Part shown: positions 25,101-41,965 of the stretch, in pieces
Layout of the letters: each line of letters starts with the position of its first letter
How positions within the stretch are numbered: the first letter of the stretch is position 1
Assembly (NCBI GenBank): GCA_008694505.1
Contig: VZDJ01000346.1
Span: 15,286,719-15,350,718, forward strand
Direction of reading: 5' to 3'
Source of the DNA: Cyanoderma ruficeps
Lineage: Eukaryota; Chordata; Aves; Passeriformes; Timaliidae
DNA: 64,000 nucleotides
Notes under the pieces: model-generated
What the model was told of the DNA's origin: nothing
Database searches by the model: none
The model's input: the letters and a program-made list of their open reading frames with translations, nothing else
Translations under genes and position numbers: made by a program

Positions 25101-27932
25101 TCTTAGATTAATCCCCTACCCTGTGGCAAACCCCTTAGCGAGTTTGGAACTGGAATTTTCAGAGGCAAATTACTTTGGGAAGGTGGATAAAGCTGTGTGC
25201 TTTGCTATTACCAAACTCTTTGCATTCTTATTTAAAATGTCTAAATGCAAAATGACAATGAGCTTTGAGTATGTTGCACAAAACAAAAGCACCTGCCCCT
25301 CCTCTAAAGCTTGTTCCTCTGTGCAACTTTCTGGTGTTACCTGGGCCATCAGTGGTCAAGAAGTTCCAGTTTCAGGTGACTAATGAGCAATCACACAACT
25401 TGTCTTAGTAAATTAGTATTAATTATTATAGAGGTATCAAGGAGAAGAGGAATACCATGAATTGAAGAGAGCCTGGAACTTTGATTCAAATCAGGTGTTT
25501 TGGTGGTTCCATAGGCAAAGCTAGGGACGATGTTTGGGAGTCTTTCATTGTCAAATACAAATTAGCATTTTTTCTATGCAGAGGTAAATTATTCAGCAAT
25601 CAGTGATGAGCTGTGAGGGGCAGAATGGAATCAAAGGTGAGACTGAGATGGAGAAAGAAAATGTCTACCTAATGAGGCCAGGAAAGAAGAGAGGAACCCT
25701 TAAATTTTTACCATCCAGTTCCCTTTATCTCCTTCTCTCCTGTAACGATTTATTTTGGTGAGGAGTGTGCAGTGCTTGGCTCTGAGGAATACGAGGGCAG
25801 TTTAGCAATGGGTTTTCTACTGGCATGGACAAAGTACTTGCACTAAGAAGTTGTTGGACATAAGAAAATACCATGACTTGCCCACTCTTTCAGTGTAAGG
25901 AAAAGCAGACTGTCTGCAGTTGTGCCACTGAAGAACAGTTGAGCCATGGCCACCAGGGGATAAGGGGACATCCCCAGCAGCTGCTGGCACAGGGAAAGGA
26001 AAGTCTTCAGGGTGCTGCAGCTACAGCTTTACTCCTCGTCCTGTATACAGACCTCGAGCAAAAAATTTCAGTTATGAAAATCTGCTCTAAACCAGGACCA
26101 GTCCAGCTCCCCAAATTTTAAGTTTCTGAACACTTTAGACTGATAATAGCTGCCAAGGAAAAGCTCACACTGCCTTTTTCCACATCACTGCCTGCTCATT
26201 TTACCTCCACTTACCGCTGACACAGGTGTTTTTGTCACTGTGCTGGGAAATGCATCAAGGAATTAATGGGGTTAAAAGTCAACTTTCTGGGGCAAGTGGC
26301 ACACAGAAGTACTTATGCTAGTAGAAGGAAGAGAGCAGGAGTTGAAGACAGAGCAGGGCAGACAGGAGTGGGCCTGCAGCCTTTGGCAGGATCTACAGCT
26401 TGCCTTGTTCCTGAAACTGTGGTCAAAGGCAGGTGCTGAAGAATGAGAAAAGGCCTTGTCTTACCCAAGGCATGTTCCCAGTAATCAAGGTCTTGTGCAA
26501 CAGCAGTCAGACCCAACACTTCCCATAGTGCCTGGAACCTTGCTGTCCTTGTGCACTTAATGGCCTTTATGAACTTCTTAGGAATAACCGTTATTTTGTG
26601 TGTTTGACAACTATTATATTTTTTAAGTTTTGTTTTTTTGTTCTTTTTTTATATAATCACACATTTCACTGTTGCTCCATCAATACTTTTTCAGGTCCTC
26701 ATGTTCCAATCTCATGTTCCAAAAATTCCTATTTTTATTTTTTTTAATATTTAGGCTTTCTGGTGTTCTGCTGCCAAATATCTTTGTCATCTTAGACTCT
26801 ATGCAGGGTAAAGCTTCCCCTTTTATGTGTGCCAGTAATTCAGGCAGTTCTAGTGTGCTATTCCATGTCTCCCCACCAGCAGCACAATCTCTCTCCAGGA
26901 TATGGAGAAAGATGGCTTAAGTGCAAACTTGGGCTATATAGGTAAATCCATCTTTATAAGTTTTTGTTCTGCTTAATCTGAAACAATTTATGTAGAAAAG
27001 TTAATATTTTCCATGAGAAGTTTTTTAATATATTAGTTTGTCTAGTACACAGAGAAGAGGGTTTGCATAATATCATGACAAAAACATCACAGAAATCTAC
27101 CTTTAATTTGAAGGTGGCACCCAAGAATGATTGAGCAAATCTTCAAAGACTAGAATTACATGATTGGTTAAAAAGCTGCACCTAGATTTTTTTTTTTTAA
27201 CTAAATAATTGATGTAGTTCAGGGTCTGTTTGTACACTGACTTGGATAACAGAGCTAGCAAGAATATTCATTTAAATGTGGAACAGACACAAATCAGGCC
27301 TTCCTACTGTCAAACCAAAAACTTCCTAGAATGAGAGTTGAAATAAAACTAAGTTCTTAGTAAAGCTCATTAAATTGTGTTGAAACAAGTCCTTTTTAAG
27401 AAGTGAAGTTTTCAAAACAGCACTGAAGTGTTCTCTACTAAAATAAATAATCTTTGTCCTTTTCTGGGCAAGAAAAACTGGGTTGTCTCAGAAGTCTTGG
27501 TAATTATAACAGCTTGGAATGGATGGCCATGTTCTGTGCTATGAAACTGGAAGCATGGGAATTTTCATTGTTGTCGTTTCTTTATTTGTGTTACCAGAAA
27601 CTGAAGATTTGCCCACAAAATTCATAATATAGGACAACAGAAAGCAGGACTGTGATCAATTTGATCAAGTGCAGACATCTGCTAAGTACGTATTGTATAG
27701 CTCTGTCTACAAACAAGCTAAACAATAGGATCACCACCCACTCAGTAGCAGGAAGCATTTCCTTCTTCCTAAAGTCTATGTCTATATGTAAGATGGATAT
27801 AAAACTACTTCTGTCTTTACAGCTTATCTAGACAAATACAGCAGATTGTAGGTATTGAAATATCAGGTAAAGCTGTTCCAGGCACCCTTATCAGACACGG
27901 GGAACGAGTCAATGAGGTAATGACAATAATCC
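19185..27932. other. Long non-coding intergenic stretch
   Basis: Nearly 9 kb without a supported gene. A motif at 20425-20465 (GAAGTTTTGCCTTTGACTTC and onward) resembles an old amniote interspersed repeat. The stretch 21775-21900 is rich in TAATTA/ATTAAT-type homeodomain sites and could be a conserved non-coding element. A moderately GC-rich patch spans 24700-25080. ORFs of up to 91 codons show no domain. Confidence 0.75.
20415..20465 (+). repeat. Possible ancient amniote interspersed repeat
   Basis: The string around TTTTGCCTTTGACTTCAACA is a motif I associate with old repeats common in reptile and bird genomes. The family name is not certain and the match is short. Confidence 0.35.
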
Positions 27933-27984
27933 AATAGTGGAACCACAAAGGAACATTTGGGGTCATCAGCTCCTACAAATATGA
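27933..27984 (+). repeat. 52-bp dispersed direct repeat, copy 1
   Basis: Begins AATAGTGGAACCACAAAGGA and ends with a CTCCTACAAATATGA segment. It matches 28882-28933 over 52 bases with two differences that I can count. I do not recognise the family. The copies are in the same orientation, 949 bp apart. Confidence 0.9.
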
Positions 27985-28881
27985 CAATATCAGCAGATGG
28001 AGCTGTTTGGAGGTGGGTGACACACTGTCACTGTATCAATCTCACCATTTAACTGTCAATTCCACAGTAGCATTTGCAGCTGCATCAGACACTTCCACTG
28101 ACATTGCAACCACAATGCGTCAGACACTTTTATTCCTTTGGATGCGTAGGAGACACTTTCATTTACAGAAAGGACCCACTGACACTCTTGTTCTGCACAC
28201 AAGGATTAGTCAGGCTCTTCATGGAAATCGAAGGAAGCTGGTGACAGTACAAACTCTACCTCCATCAGGTTTCAGGTGTCGCAACTGTCCAGCCTAATTA
28301 CCCATCACAGTTAAACTTCCAGTGAACACTTTCACTGAGATTCTGTTTCTTGATTTTATATCCCCACTGTCAACAATCTTATAAAGACAGGTTTGTTTAT
28401 GATTTATAATAAAAAAGTTGTAAGAAAACTAGGCCATTTCTAATAATAGAATACTCTTGAAAGAACCCTAGTTCCCCTCCATATGGAATGAAGCACCCTG
28501 CTTATTCATCGTCCATTTCCTTCTGCATTAGCACCTATTCCAATATTCACTTTTTGTTTTTCAATTAAAACTTCATACATTTGTAAGTCTCATTGGATAA
28601 GGGTCAGGGCCTGCTAGTAGCAGATGTATTCTCTTTTATATTCTCAGGCTGGATGTACTTGGGACAATAGAGTTTTGACCTACATCAAGATATGACAGTA
28701 GTTAAAACTTAAAAGGAAATAATCAAGAACACTGCTGCTAGAACCATAACTCCCTAGATTCTTGGCACAAATTTAAACCTCATAATAGCATATTAATACC
28801 CGATAACTTTGTTGATGTGCACTTATATGAGCTGCTTATATGTGTAGCTCCTTTTGTAAGAGGAAGGCATTAACATCCACT
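27985..28881. other. Segment between the two 52-bp repeats
   Basis: About 900 bp of unrecognised sequence. An ORF of 96 codons (28007-28297) starts 23 bp after copy 1 and shows no familiar domain. Several CACTG/GACACTTYCA-like strings recur (28020-28190), suggesting weak internal repetition. Confidence 0.6.
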
Positions 28882-28933
28882 AATAGTGGAACCACAAAGG
28901 AACATTTGGGGTCACCAGCTCCTACAATTATGA
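28882..28933 (+). repeat. 52-bp dispersed direct repeat, copy 2
   Basis: Second copy of the 27933-27984 sequence, differing at the T/C in GGTCAYCAGC and the A/T in CTACAAWTATGA. The near identity compared with the aged flanks suggests a recent local duplication or the ends of an unrecognised element. Confidence 0.9.
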
Positions 28934-30370
28934 GCTCACTTAAGTATCTGAAGATAGAAGTGCACTATCAAACACTGTTTTGAACTCTGATTGAAGACAT
29001 ACTGCATTGGTCAGGGATAGCTTTATAGTTATAACAGAAATTGGATTAAATCTTATTCTCAAAAGATGTTCTTAAAACAGAATATGTCATTTATTAAATT
29101 TTAACTCTCTGTACATATATGAACTTTTTCTGTGTATATGTATATAGAGTTTTTATATAATTCTTACAACTGGTACAGGCACACTATACCAGTGTAACTA
29201 CATATATATATATGTATGTATTCTTACTCAATGCATACTGACCAGCTTTTGCATGTAAAATCTTTTTCAAAATGCATAGTTACTGTCTCCAAACTGGTTC
29301 TCCTCACATATGAAAGCTTTTTTTTTCTCTTTGCTACAGTTATTATTTTTATTAATGTCAGGAAATTAAAAAGAGACTGAAAATGCATAGGGTTTTGCAT
29401 CCGAATTCACTGGAAGAATGAGTCACAGAAGTTATTTTTGGCATGATGCTTTTAAAATTAAGCTCTAGAACATTTCTACTTTACCATCATAAATGGATTT
29501 TACCATTTTGTATTACTTTAAAACAATACTCTGTATGAGAGTGAACAAGCTCTCAACCATGGAGATGATACAAAACCTATGGAGAAAGGAAATTACAGCA
29601 TAATGGAAATGATGGCTGGGAGCCACACCACCCAGATCTGTTAGCTCATCCAAACAGAAATGCCAGGCTGAGCTGATTTGGTCACTGCTTTGGTTGGGAT
29701 CTCTGGGGAAACCTCCAAGGTTACTGAAGGAAGTGGTGGCAGCAACACTGTAGGTGGTATTCTCTGTTCTTGAGTCACCACTGGGTCAATAGCCTGTGTG
29801 ATGGGAGCCAGCAGGGTTTCCTGGAAGAGCTGTGGGTATGATGTGAAACCATGGACCTGAGTATCAGGAATTATTTCAAGACCATCATGAACTTCGTATG
29901 AGAAGTAGACCTGGTGACCCTGGGTACCTGATCACATTTCAGTACCAGCCTTTCTTTCACAATTTCTCCAAATTCTTACAGTATATCTTGGGGCAGGAGA
30001 ATAAAACAGGTAATGTCATGCCAGGATGATGGAGTACTGAAAAACATTCAAACTGCACTGAAAGAGACTTTTACTCAAATCCTGTCATTAACTTGAATGA
30101 GATTTGGATCACATCTAGAGCCCTTAGTACAGAAGGACTGTGACAGGGCTAATGCGTTTTTGAAGGAGCTCTTCCCTTTTCATGCCTTTCTCGTTTGAGC
30201 AATGCTGCCATTGCCTTTCAGCCATAATCACCAGCCATCACTCAGAGATGCTGTCAGGCCCCATCCTGCTCCCAGAGCAGCTCAGCTCCAGATTGTTCCC
30301 CTCCCCAACCCCACCAGTGTGGTGACACTATAACATTACATTCTCCCCAGAAACAATGACACGAATCTGA
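28934..30370. other. Non-coding sequence just past the TRPS1 poly(A) signal
   Basis: Holds a TA-rich run at 29198-29221 and unique sequence. The 29560-30160 part has a faint LINE-like look but no landmark I can anchor. No gene seen. Confidence 0.7.
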
Positions 30371-30390
30371 TTTATAACTGGTGGTAAAAC

Positions 30391-30396
30391 TTTATT
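30391..30396 (-). terminator. Candidate TRPS1 distal poly(A) signal AATAAA
   Basis: The plus strand reads TTTATT, which is AATAAA on the gene strand, within GAATAATAAAGTTTTACC. Some 25-60 nt further downstream on the minus strand is a G/T-rich stretch (around 30310-30355), as expected for a cleavage-stimulation element. Cleavage would fall near 30366-30376. The position gives a plausible TRPS1 3' UTR length, but this is inference from one hexamer. Confidence 0.6.
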
Positions 30397-30496
30397 ATTC
30401 AAGTTTAGATGTAACAGACATCTTTGCTGCCTGAAGATTGTTTGCATAAGAAATACACCAAGAACATGTTTGTGAGTAGAAATGAACATGCACTAT

Positions 30497-30533
30497 GAAA
30501 AACAAAAAACAAAACAAAACAAAAAAACCCGAA
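30497..30533 (+). repeat. (AAAAC)n simple repeat
   Basis: Interrupted AAAAC/AAAAAAC repeats inside the inferred distal TRPS1 3' UTR; read as GTTTT repeats in the mRNA. No other feature seen in it. Confidence 0.8.
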
Positions 30534-31936
30534 ACAAGAGAACAAAAAACACATCCATGTGTTGTAAGGACAAAACATTAAGAGCCAGCATTCTAGAGTC
30601 AAATCAGGGCTACAAGTTTAATGATGGTTTTTAGCAACATGAAGTCATTCTTTATGAAGTAATTTTTTTTCTTTTTTTTTTCCTTTTCCTGCTGGTGAAT
30701 TTTCTATAAGCTAAATTTACAATGGCATTTTGAGATGTTTCCTTTTCTCCTGTTCTCCTACACAGAGTTCAGAGGCCAAAATGATAGGAATGAAAAACTG
30801 TGGTAGCTGTTATGATGTTTTTACTTTACTAAGTGTAATTTTGCTTTTCTACTAAAGGAATTTTACTAAGTGTAACAAGGAATCAAATGAAACTGGTATT
30901 TATCTGGCTGTCAGCTATTTAATTATTGTCTTTAATCCTCTTAAAGTAAATTGGGGTGTGTGTGATTGCTCTACAGGTAGCATTTCCCCAAGTGCCAGCT
31001 TTCCAGAGCTGGCTGAATGAAATGAAAACTGGGTAGTGAGGAATCCTATTCTGAGGTGAGAAAATTAAGTATATCATTTTACTTGGCCCATCTTAACTTT
31101 AGAGAAAAGTTCAGAAGGGATTTCTCACTTATCTATCACATTTGGCATATGCTGACAAATTGTTCACTGCTCTTTGCCAAGCATAACTGTCTCCACAGAA
31201 GCAGAAGGAAATATATCTACCCTTCTGGCTGCACAGAAGCAACCTTCTAATCTCCTTGGCTTTTCCTGACCAGTATTAGGAATTAGCATGTTAAGTCAGC
31301 CAAGAAAAATCAATACAGGAGCAAAAATGAGAATATATTTAGACATACTGGGCAAAAAGCAGATGGTAGACAACATCCTTAGCACATAAAGCAAGTAGTT
31401 ATGACTACAAAACAACAGTGTCCAGTCCAAGGGTGGACTTGAAAGTCAGTCCCTGAACTGAGTACTAATCCACAGTTGCCAAATCATTTTTTCCCATTGC
31501 ACAATCACTATATTTCAGCACTGTATACAATTAGCATCAGTCACTTGTCCTGCTGCCACTCTAACTGCAAAAATAATCTATTGCTCACAGTGTGTCTGAA
31601 CCTTTTGAGATGTCTCAATTCTCTCTGTCTTTAAAACTGTCAAAATAGACAACAGTGCCTTTTTTAGGCAAAACCAAGATATGTGCATCCAGTGTCCTTC
31701 CCCCTTTCTGGATAGTCCATAGAAAATTAAGGGAGGAGTTTCATCAGCACAGTGGCAATGGGGTGCAAAGTACCTTTTGGAAAGTACTCTAAGTTCAGCA
31801 CCTGAACACAAAGTGTGCTCTGGAACATCTTCATCTCCTGCAGCTCTGACGGGGCAGCAGCCATGAAGTGAGAGCTTAGAGACAATCTGGTTTGCAGATG
31901 ATGTCACAGGATGGCTCCATCTGTACAGAGAGTTAC

Positions 31937-31944
31937 TGTAAACA
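31937..31944 (-). promoter_or_regulatory. Second miR-30 8mer seed match in the TRPS1 3' UTR
   Basis: The plus strand reads TGTAAACA, so the mRNA reads TGTTTACA, a full 8mer for the miR-30 family. It lies about 2.3 kb closer to the poly(A) site than the first one. A single 8-nt match can arise by chance in a 5-kb AT-rich UTR. Confidence 0.4.
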
Positions 31945-34249
31945 CTCTGCCTGTTCCACAATCTGATTAGTGACAGGCACAAATCCTCCAGTTTTGAAAC
32001 ATCTACTTATTTGGTTGTCCAATTTGAAATACATTTTAAGATCTTAAACTACCATTCCTTTAGTGAGAGAAGTTCACCACGTTGAAGACACTGACAAATT
32101 GAGAACGAAGACTGATTGTTCGAAAGTTCAATTTTTAGTGCTAAAAGTTGATTGAAACACAGTGGGTGCAATAATTACTTGTGTGTGCCAACATTGGTTT
32201 CCATCTGAAAGTTATAAATAAGATTATTCTTTTATAGTGTCAGGGTATTTTTTTTTTTCTTTTTATTAGTACCCATTGTGAGGGGTTCTGGAAGATGGAT
32301 GGAGTCACCTCTCTTCTGTTAAGAAACAAAACTGTGCTCCCCCTATCCCAATCAAAGAGAACAGGCTACAGCAAAATCCCATTTCTTAAAAAGCAGAAAT
32401 CTTAGAACATCTCAATATGTCATGGCAAGAACAATGAACATTTTTTCAAATTTTATTTGCACCATCTAGGTGTGCAGTAGTAACTTTCAAAACTCTGTCT
32501 TGTTCTTTGCACTCACAAGGTTTCATTTCTCCTCATCCCCAAACCCTGATATGTGTATTTCCTGTTAATTTGCCTCTGCTTCTGAGTTTAGCAAGAAGTG
32601 CTATGAAGTTCAGGGTAGTGCTCAAGTCTTACAATGCACATGTCCCTCTAAAATATTTCGCCATGAAGATGCAGCTTCTATCAGCGAAGAAGCCAGAGGA
32701 ACTGGTAGGTCTTAAGTGAAGTAAGTCAAACCAGTAACTACTGAGAATTGGCAGGCAGCTACCTTTGAAGGCGATAAAAACCACTGCTTACTGAGTATAA
32801 CATCTTCCTTGGAAAAGCTGAAAAGGACACACACTGGACCCTGACATAACGAAACGAGGGCAATCTATTTCAGTCCCCACAGAAAAAACAAAAAAAAGAA
32901 ACTGAAAATACCCAACAAAAATAAATCCACAAAAACCAAGTCAGAACTTATTATTGGAGAACAATAGTAAAAACATAACCAGACTTTGTCACTGGTATCA
33001 AGCTGGAGATTCATCTAAAAAATAGAAGAAGAAGAATGTGGCCCAACATCCTTTGCTAACCTAGAACACTACTGAAGGGTTACAGAACTCAACCACAGCA
33101 GATTGAGCAGGACATTCCATATGCTGCTCACCAGTAAAGAAGCAATGGGTGGAGCAGGAAGGAATGCAGCCTAATGCTGAACAATAGCCTGTTTGTGCCT
33201 AACAAATCAGAGAAACTGTGCAATAATGTTTCACCTCTGTGAAAATATAACACCTAAATACTGCCAAGGTCAGTGAGACCTTTGGTGATCTACTGTGTAA
33301 GTGCCTCTCATGCTTGGTGATGTTTGTTGCCAGCCGCTTTAGGCACATTATTTCTCAAAAGACTATCAAAGTGCTGAATGTTTAGGCCAGTTCCCTCCTG
33401 GTTTTCCTTTTGCCAACCCCTATAAGACATTTCCTATCACCTCTCCTTTTATTTTCCACCTTCCTGTTTATCTGGTTAAGTATCTTAATAAGTGCACCAA
33501 ATACTAGAAGGGGGAGTGGTGAGACTCAGGTAAGTTAAATACAAGAACTTTTTTTTTTTTTATGATGCTTTAGTTCAATTACATGAAAATCTGAGAAAGG
33601 CGGCGTGGAAGTGAGATCAGAATAGGACCCTTTACATATAGTCTCAAGAGAGGACTTTGAGTCCAGAGATATTTTTATAGGACATTTTAAAAAATAAAAT
33701 GCATGAATGGAGAAATAAAAGACAACATAATATCAGAAAGACATTTTAAACTTCATTCGCTGCAACATTCATGAACCAATTGAGCTACACCTGCCATCCA
33801 ACCATAAGGAACTAAGACCCTGCACTGCGAAAAAGAAACAAACCCAAACAAAACAAAAAAGCAACTGCGTAATATTGTAAAAATGGAGTGCAATGCTACT
33901 ACAGAATGCAATAAAATATCAGTGCTGCATCGTCAAACAGCACTTATCAAAATAATTTCTGAAATGTTTCTTCTGAAACACAGACAAAGCAATAAAAAGA
34001 GGATATATGTTTATCATTTTAAGCATAACAATGTGAGTTAAGAGCTTAAGAATACAAAAGTACTTGGAATGAATAGTGCTACCCTTTTTTCCTAAGTAGG
34101 CATAAAAATATTTTCATTTCCTTCTTGTTTTTCATACCATTAATATCAACAAATTTCATTCATTTCATGTTATCGTTTACAACTTTAATGCACACACACA
34201 GAAAAAAAGATACCTACTGCAATAGAAATAGTTGCTTCATTACCTTGTT

Positions 34250-34272
34250 TGCTACATTTGCAAATGTAAACA
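34250..34272 (-). promoter_or_regulatory. Adjacent miR-221/222 and miR-30 seed matches in the TRPS1 3' UTR
   Basis: On the mRNA strand, ATGTAGCA at 34250-34257 is an 8mer match to the miR-221/222 seed. TGTTTACA at 34265-34272 is an 8mer match to the miR-30 seed. They are separated by 7 nt, close enough for cooperative binding. TRPS1 is a published direct target of miR-221/222 in breast cancer cells. The miR-30 assignment is from seed sequence only. Confidence 0.6.
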
Positions 34273-35189
34273 GCGAGGCAGAGCCAGAACTGACTCTAAT
34301 GCATGATGGAATATCTTTGTTGCATACGTACACTGTAGAAAATAATTATTCAATATGTCAGGCACCATTATTTGAAATGTAATACATTAATATTTACTAG
34401 AAAAATAAGGTTTTTTTTCTATTTGTTCTCCCAACTTCTTTAATGAAATAAGTTAATCTGACAGTGCATCCAGTAGCTTGTAATATCTTCTACATCCCTG
34501 TGGCAAAATAATAAACTACTGGTCGGGACACTATAATGAAAATGATTAAAGTCAGTTCTTGTACACCCTTGTAGCAAGCATGGAGGCTCGTCTAACAGCA
34601 CCTTTAACCAATTTTTTAATATTTAGTTATTTAGCCCTATTTCCCTGAGCAGTTATGCTGAGGAGCTTTCCCTTCATGGATAGTTTTTAAAAAGCTTTAA
34701 GTATTAAAAAGTACTATGAAGACATTTAATGCTACTTAGCAAAAGCTGGTATAAGTCTACTGAAGGGATTGACTGGTATGTATAGCAATGTTAAGCCTGT
34801 GGAGAAGTAACCTTAGATTTTAAGGTTTAGAAATGTAATATATTAAAAATATATTAAAATAAAATACAGCAGGTTACCTTATTCTATGCAAATTAAACCT
34901 GGAGTGTGGCTTCTGTATTAGAGAGATCACTTGCACAAAATGGTTTTTCTATACTAAAGTGTGCCAGAAAGAATGTAGTGATAAAATGGTAGCTAAAAGT
35001 CAGCTGAGTCTGAGAAACACATAGATGACACTGCTGCCAAAGCTCTGAGGACAATATGATCCTAAGGCATGTTGTAGGGCAGAAATCTGCCCAAATTAAA
35101 GAAAAGAAAATGACCTTTTAACATCTGTATATTTAACATGTCTAGCTCTTATATACAATGTGCATATGTTCACTATACCCCTGCAGCAG

Positions 35190-35197
35190 TATATACA
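35190..35197 (-). promoter_or_regulatory. Pumilio-response-element match (TGTATATA)
   Basis: The plus strand reads TATATACA, which is TGTATATA on the mRNA and fits the Pumilio consensus TGTANATA. It lies about 400 nt after the TRPS1 stop codon. The site is in a TA-rich stretch, so chance occurrence is likely enough to keep confidence low. Confidence 0.35.
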
Positions 35198-35400
35198 TAT
35201 ACACATCTTTGCACTCTTGCCAGTTATGTCTCTTACACAACAGCAAAGGTATTAATTGTCCAGTAATATTTTCTCAAGGTTATTCGGCATGATTCACTGC
35301 ATTCTGGCTAGCTTTGGTGGGCCATGTCCCACTGAAATATCTTCCTCCCCTTCTGGCCACCATCCAACTGTTCTTTTTTCTTGGTAACCCACTCATTTAA

Positions 35401-35463
35401 AGGAAAAAAAAAAAAANAAAAAAGAAAAAAAAAAGGAAAAAATAAAGAAAAAAAAAGAAAATA
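35401..35463. repeat. Long A-rich tract with one ambiguous base (U-rich in TRPS1 mRNA)
   Basis: About 60 bases of almost pure A with a few G and T, and an N at 35417. In the TRPS1 transcript it reads as a U-rich run with occasional C, starting about 130 nt after the stop codon. The N marks an unresolved assembly position, and the length is likely polymorphic or mis-assembled. Confidence 0.85.
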
Positions 35464-35594
35464 ATAAGGGATTTAATATTGGATAAGGCATGCTCTCTAT
35501 ATGAAGTGCTTTATAGGTCTTCACAAGACATTACAAGCTATTGAATTCCCATCAAGGAAACCTATTTCTGTTTAATTGTGCTAAGTGCTAAGGT

Positions 35595-41965
<6,371 letters not shown>

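Larger units (their letters stand above)
30371..35594 (-). other. TRPS1: TRPS1 3' untranslated region (about 5.2 kb)
   Basis: Sequence from the TRPS1 stop codon to the first good distal poly(A) signal. It is AT-rich with no supported coding capacity. The end is inferred from AATAAA (minus strand) at 30391-30396 and a GT-rich stretch beyond it. The resulting length is close to the roughly 5-kb 3' UTR I recall for mammalian TRPS1. It carries a U-rich tract soon after the stop (35401-35463), a Pumilio-type element, one miR-221/222 seed match and two miR-30 seed matches. Other AATAAA-like hexamers occur, for example near 32450 and 33450, so shorter isoforms are possible. A 134-codon minus-strand ORF at 31578-31982 lies inside and looks fortuitous. 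RNA-seq is needed to fix the true end. Confidence 0.75.

Noticed and set aside
28007..28297. 96-codon ORF beside the 52-bp repeat
   Set aside because: No similarity to a known family was recognised, and there is no flanking promoter or splice context. Kept only as part of the repeat-flanked segment.
31578..31982. 134-codon minus-strand ORF
   Set aside because: It lies inside the inferred TRPS1 3' UTR, shows no recognisable domain or signal and has scattered composition. Length alone is not enough.
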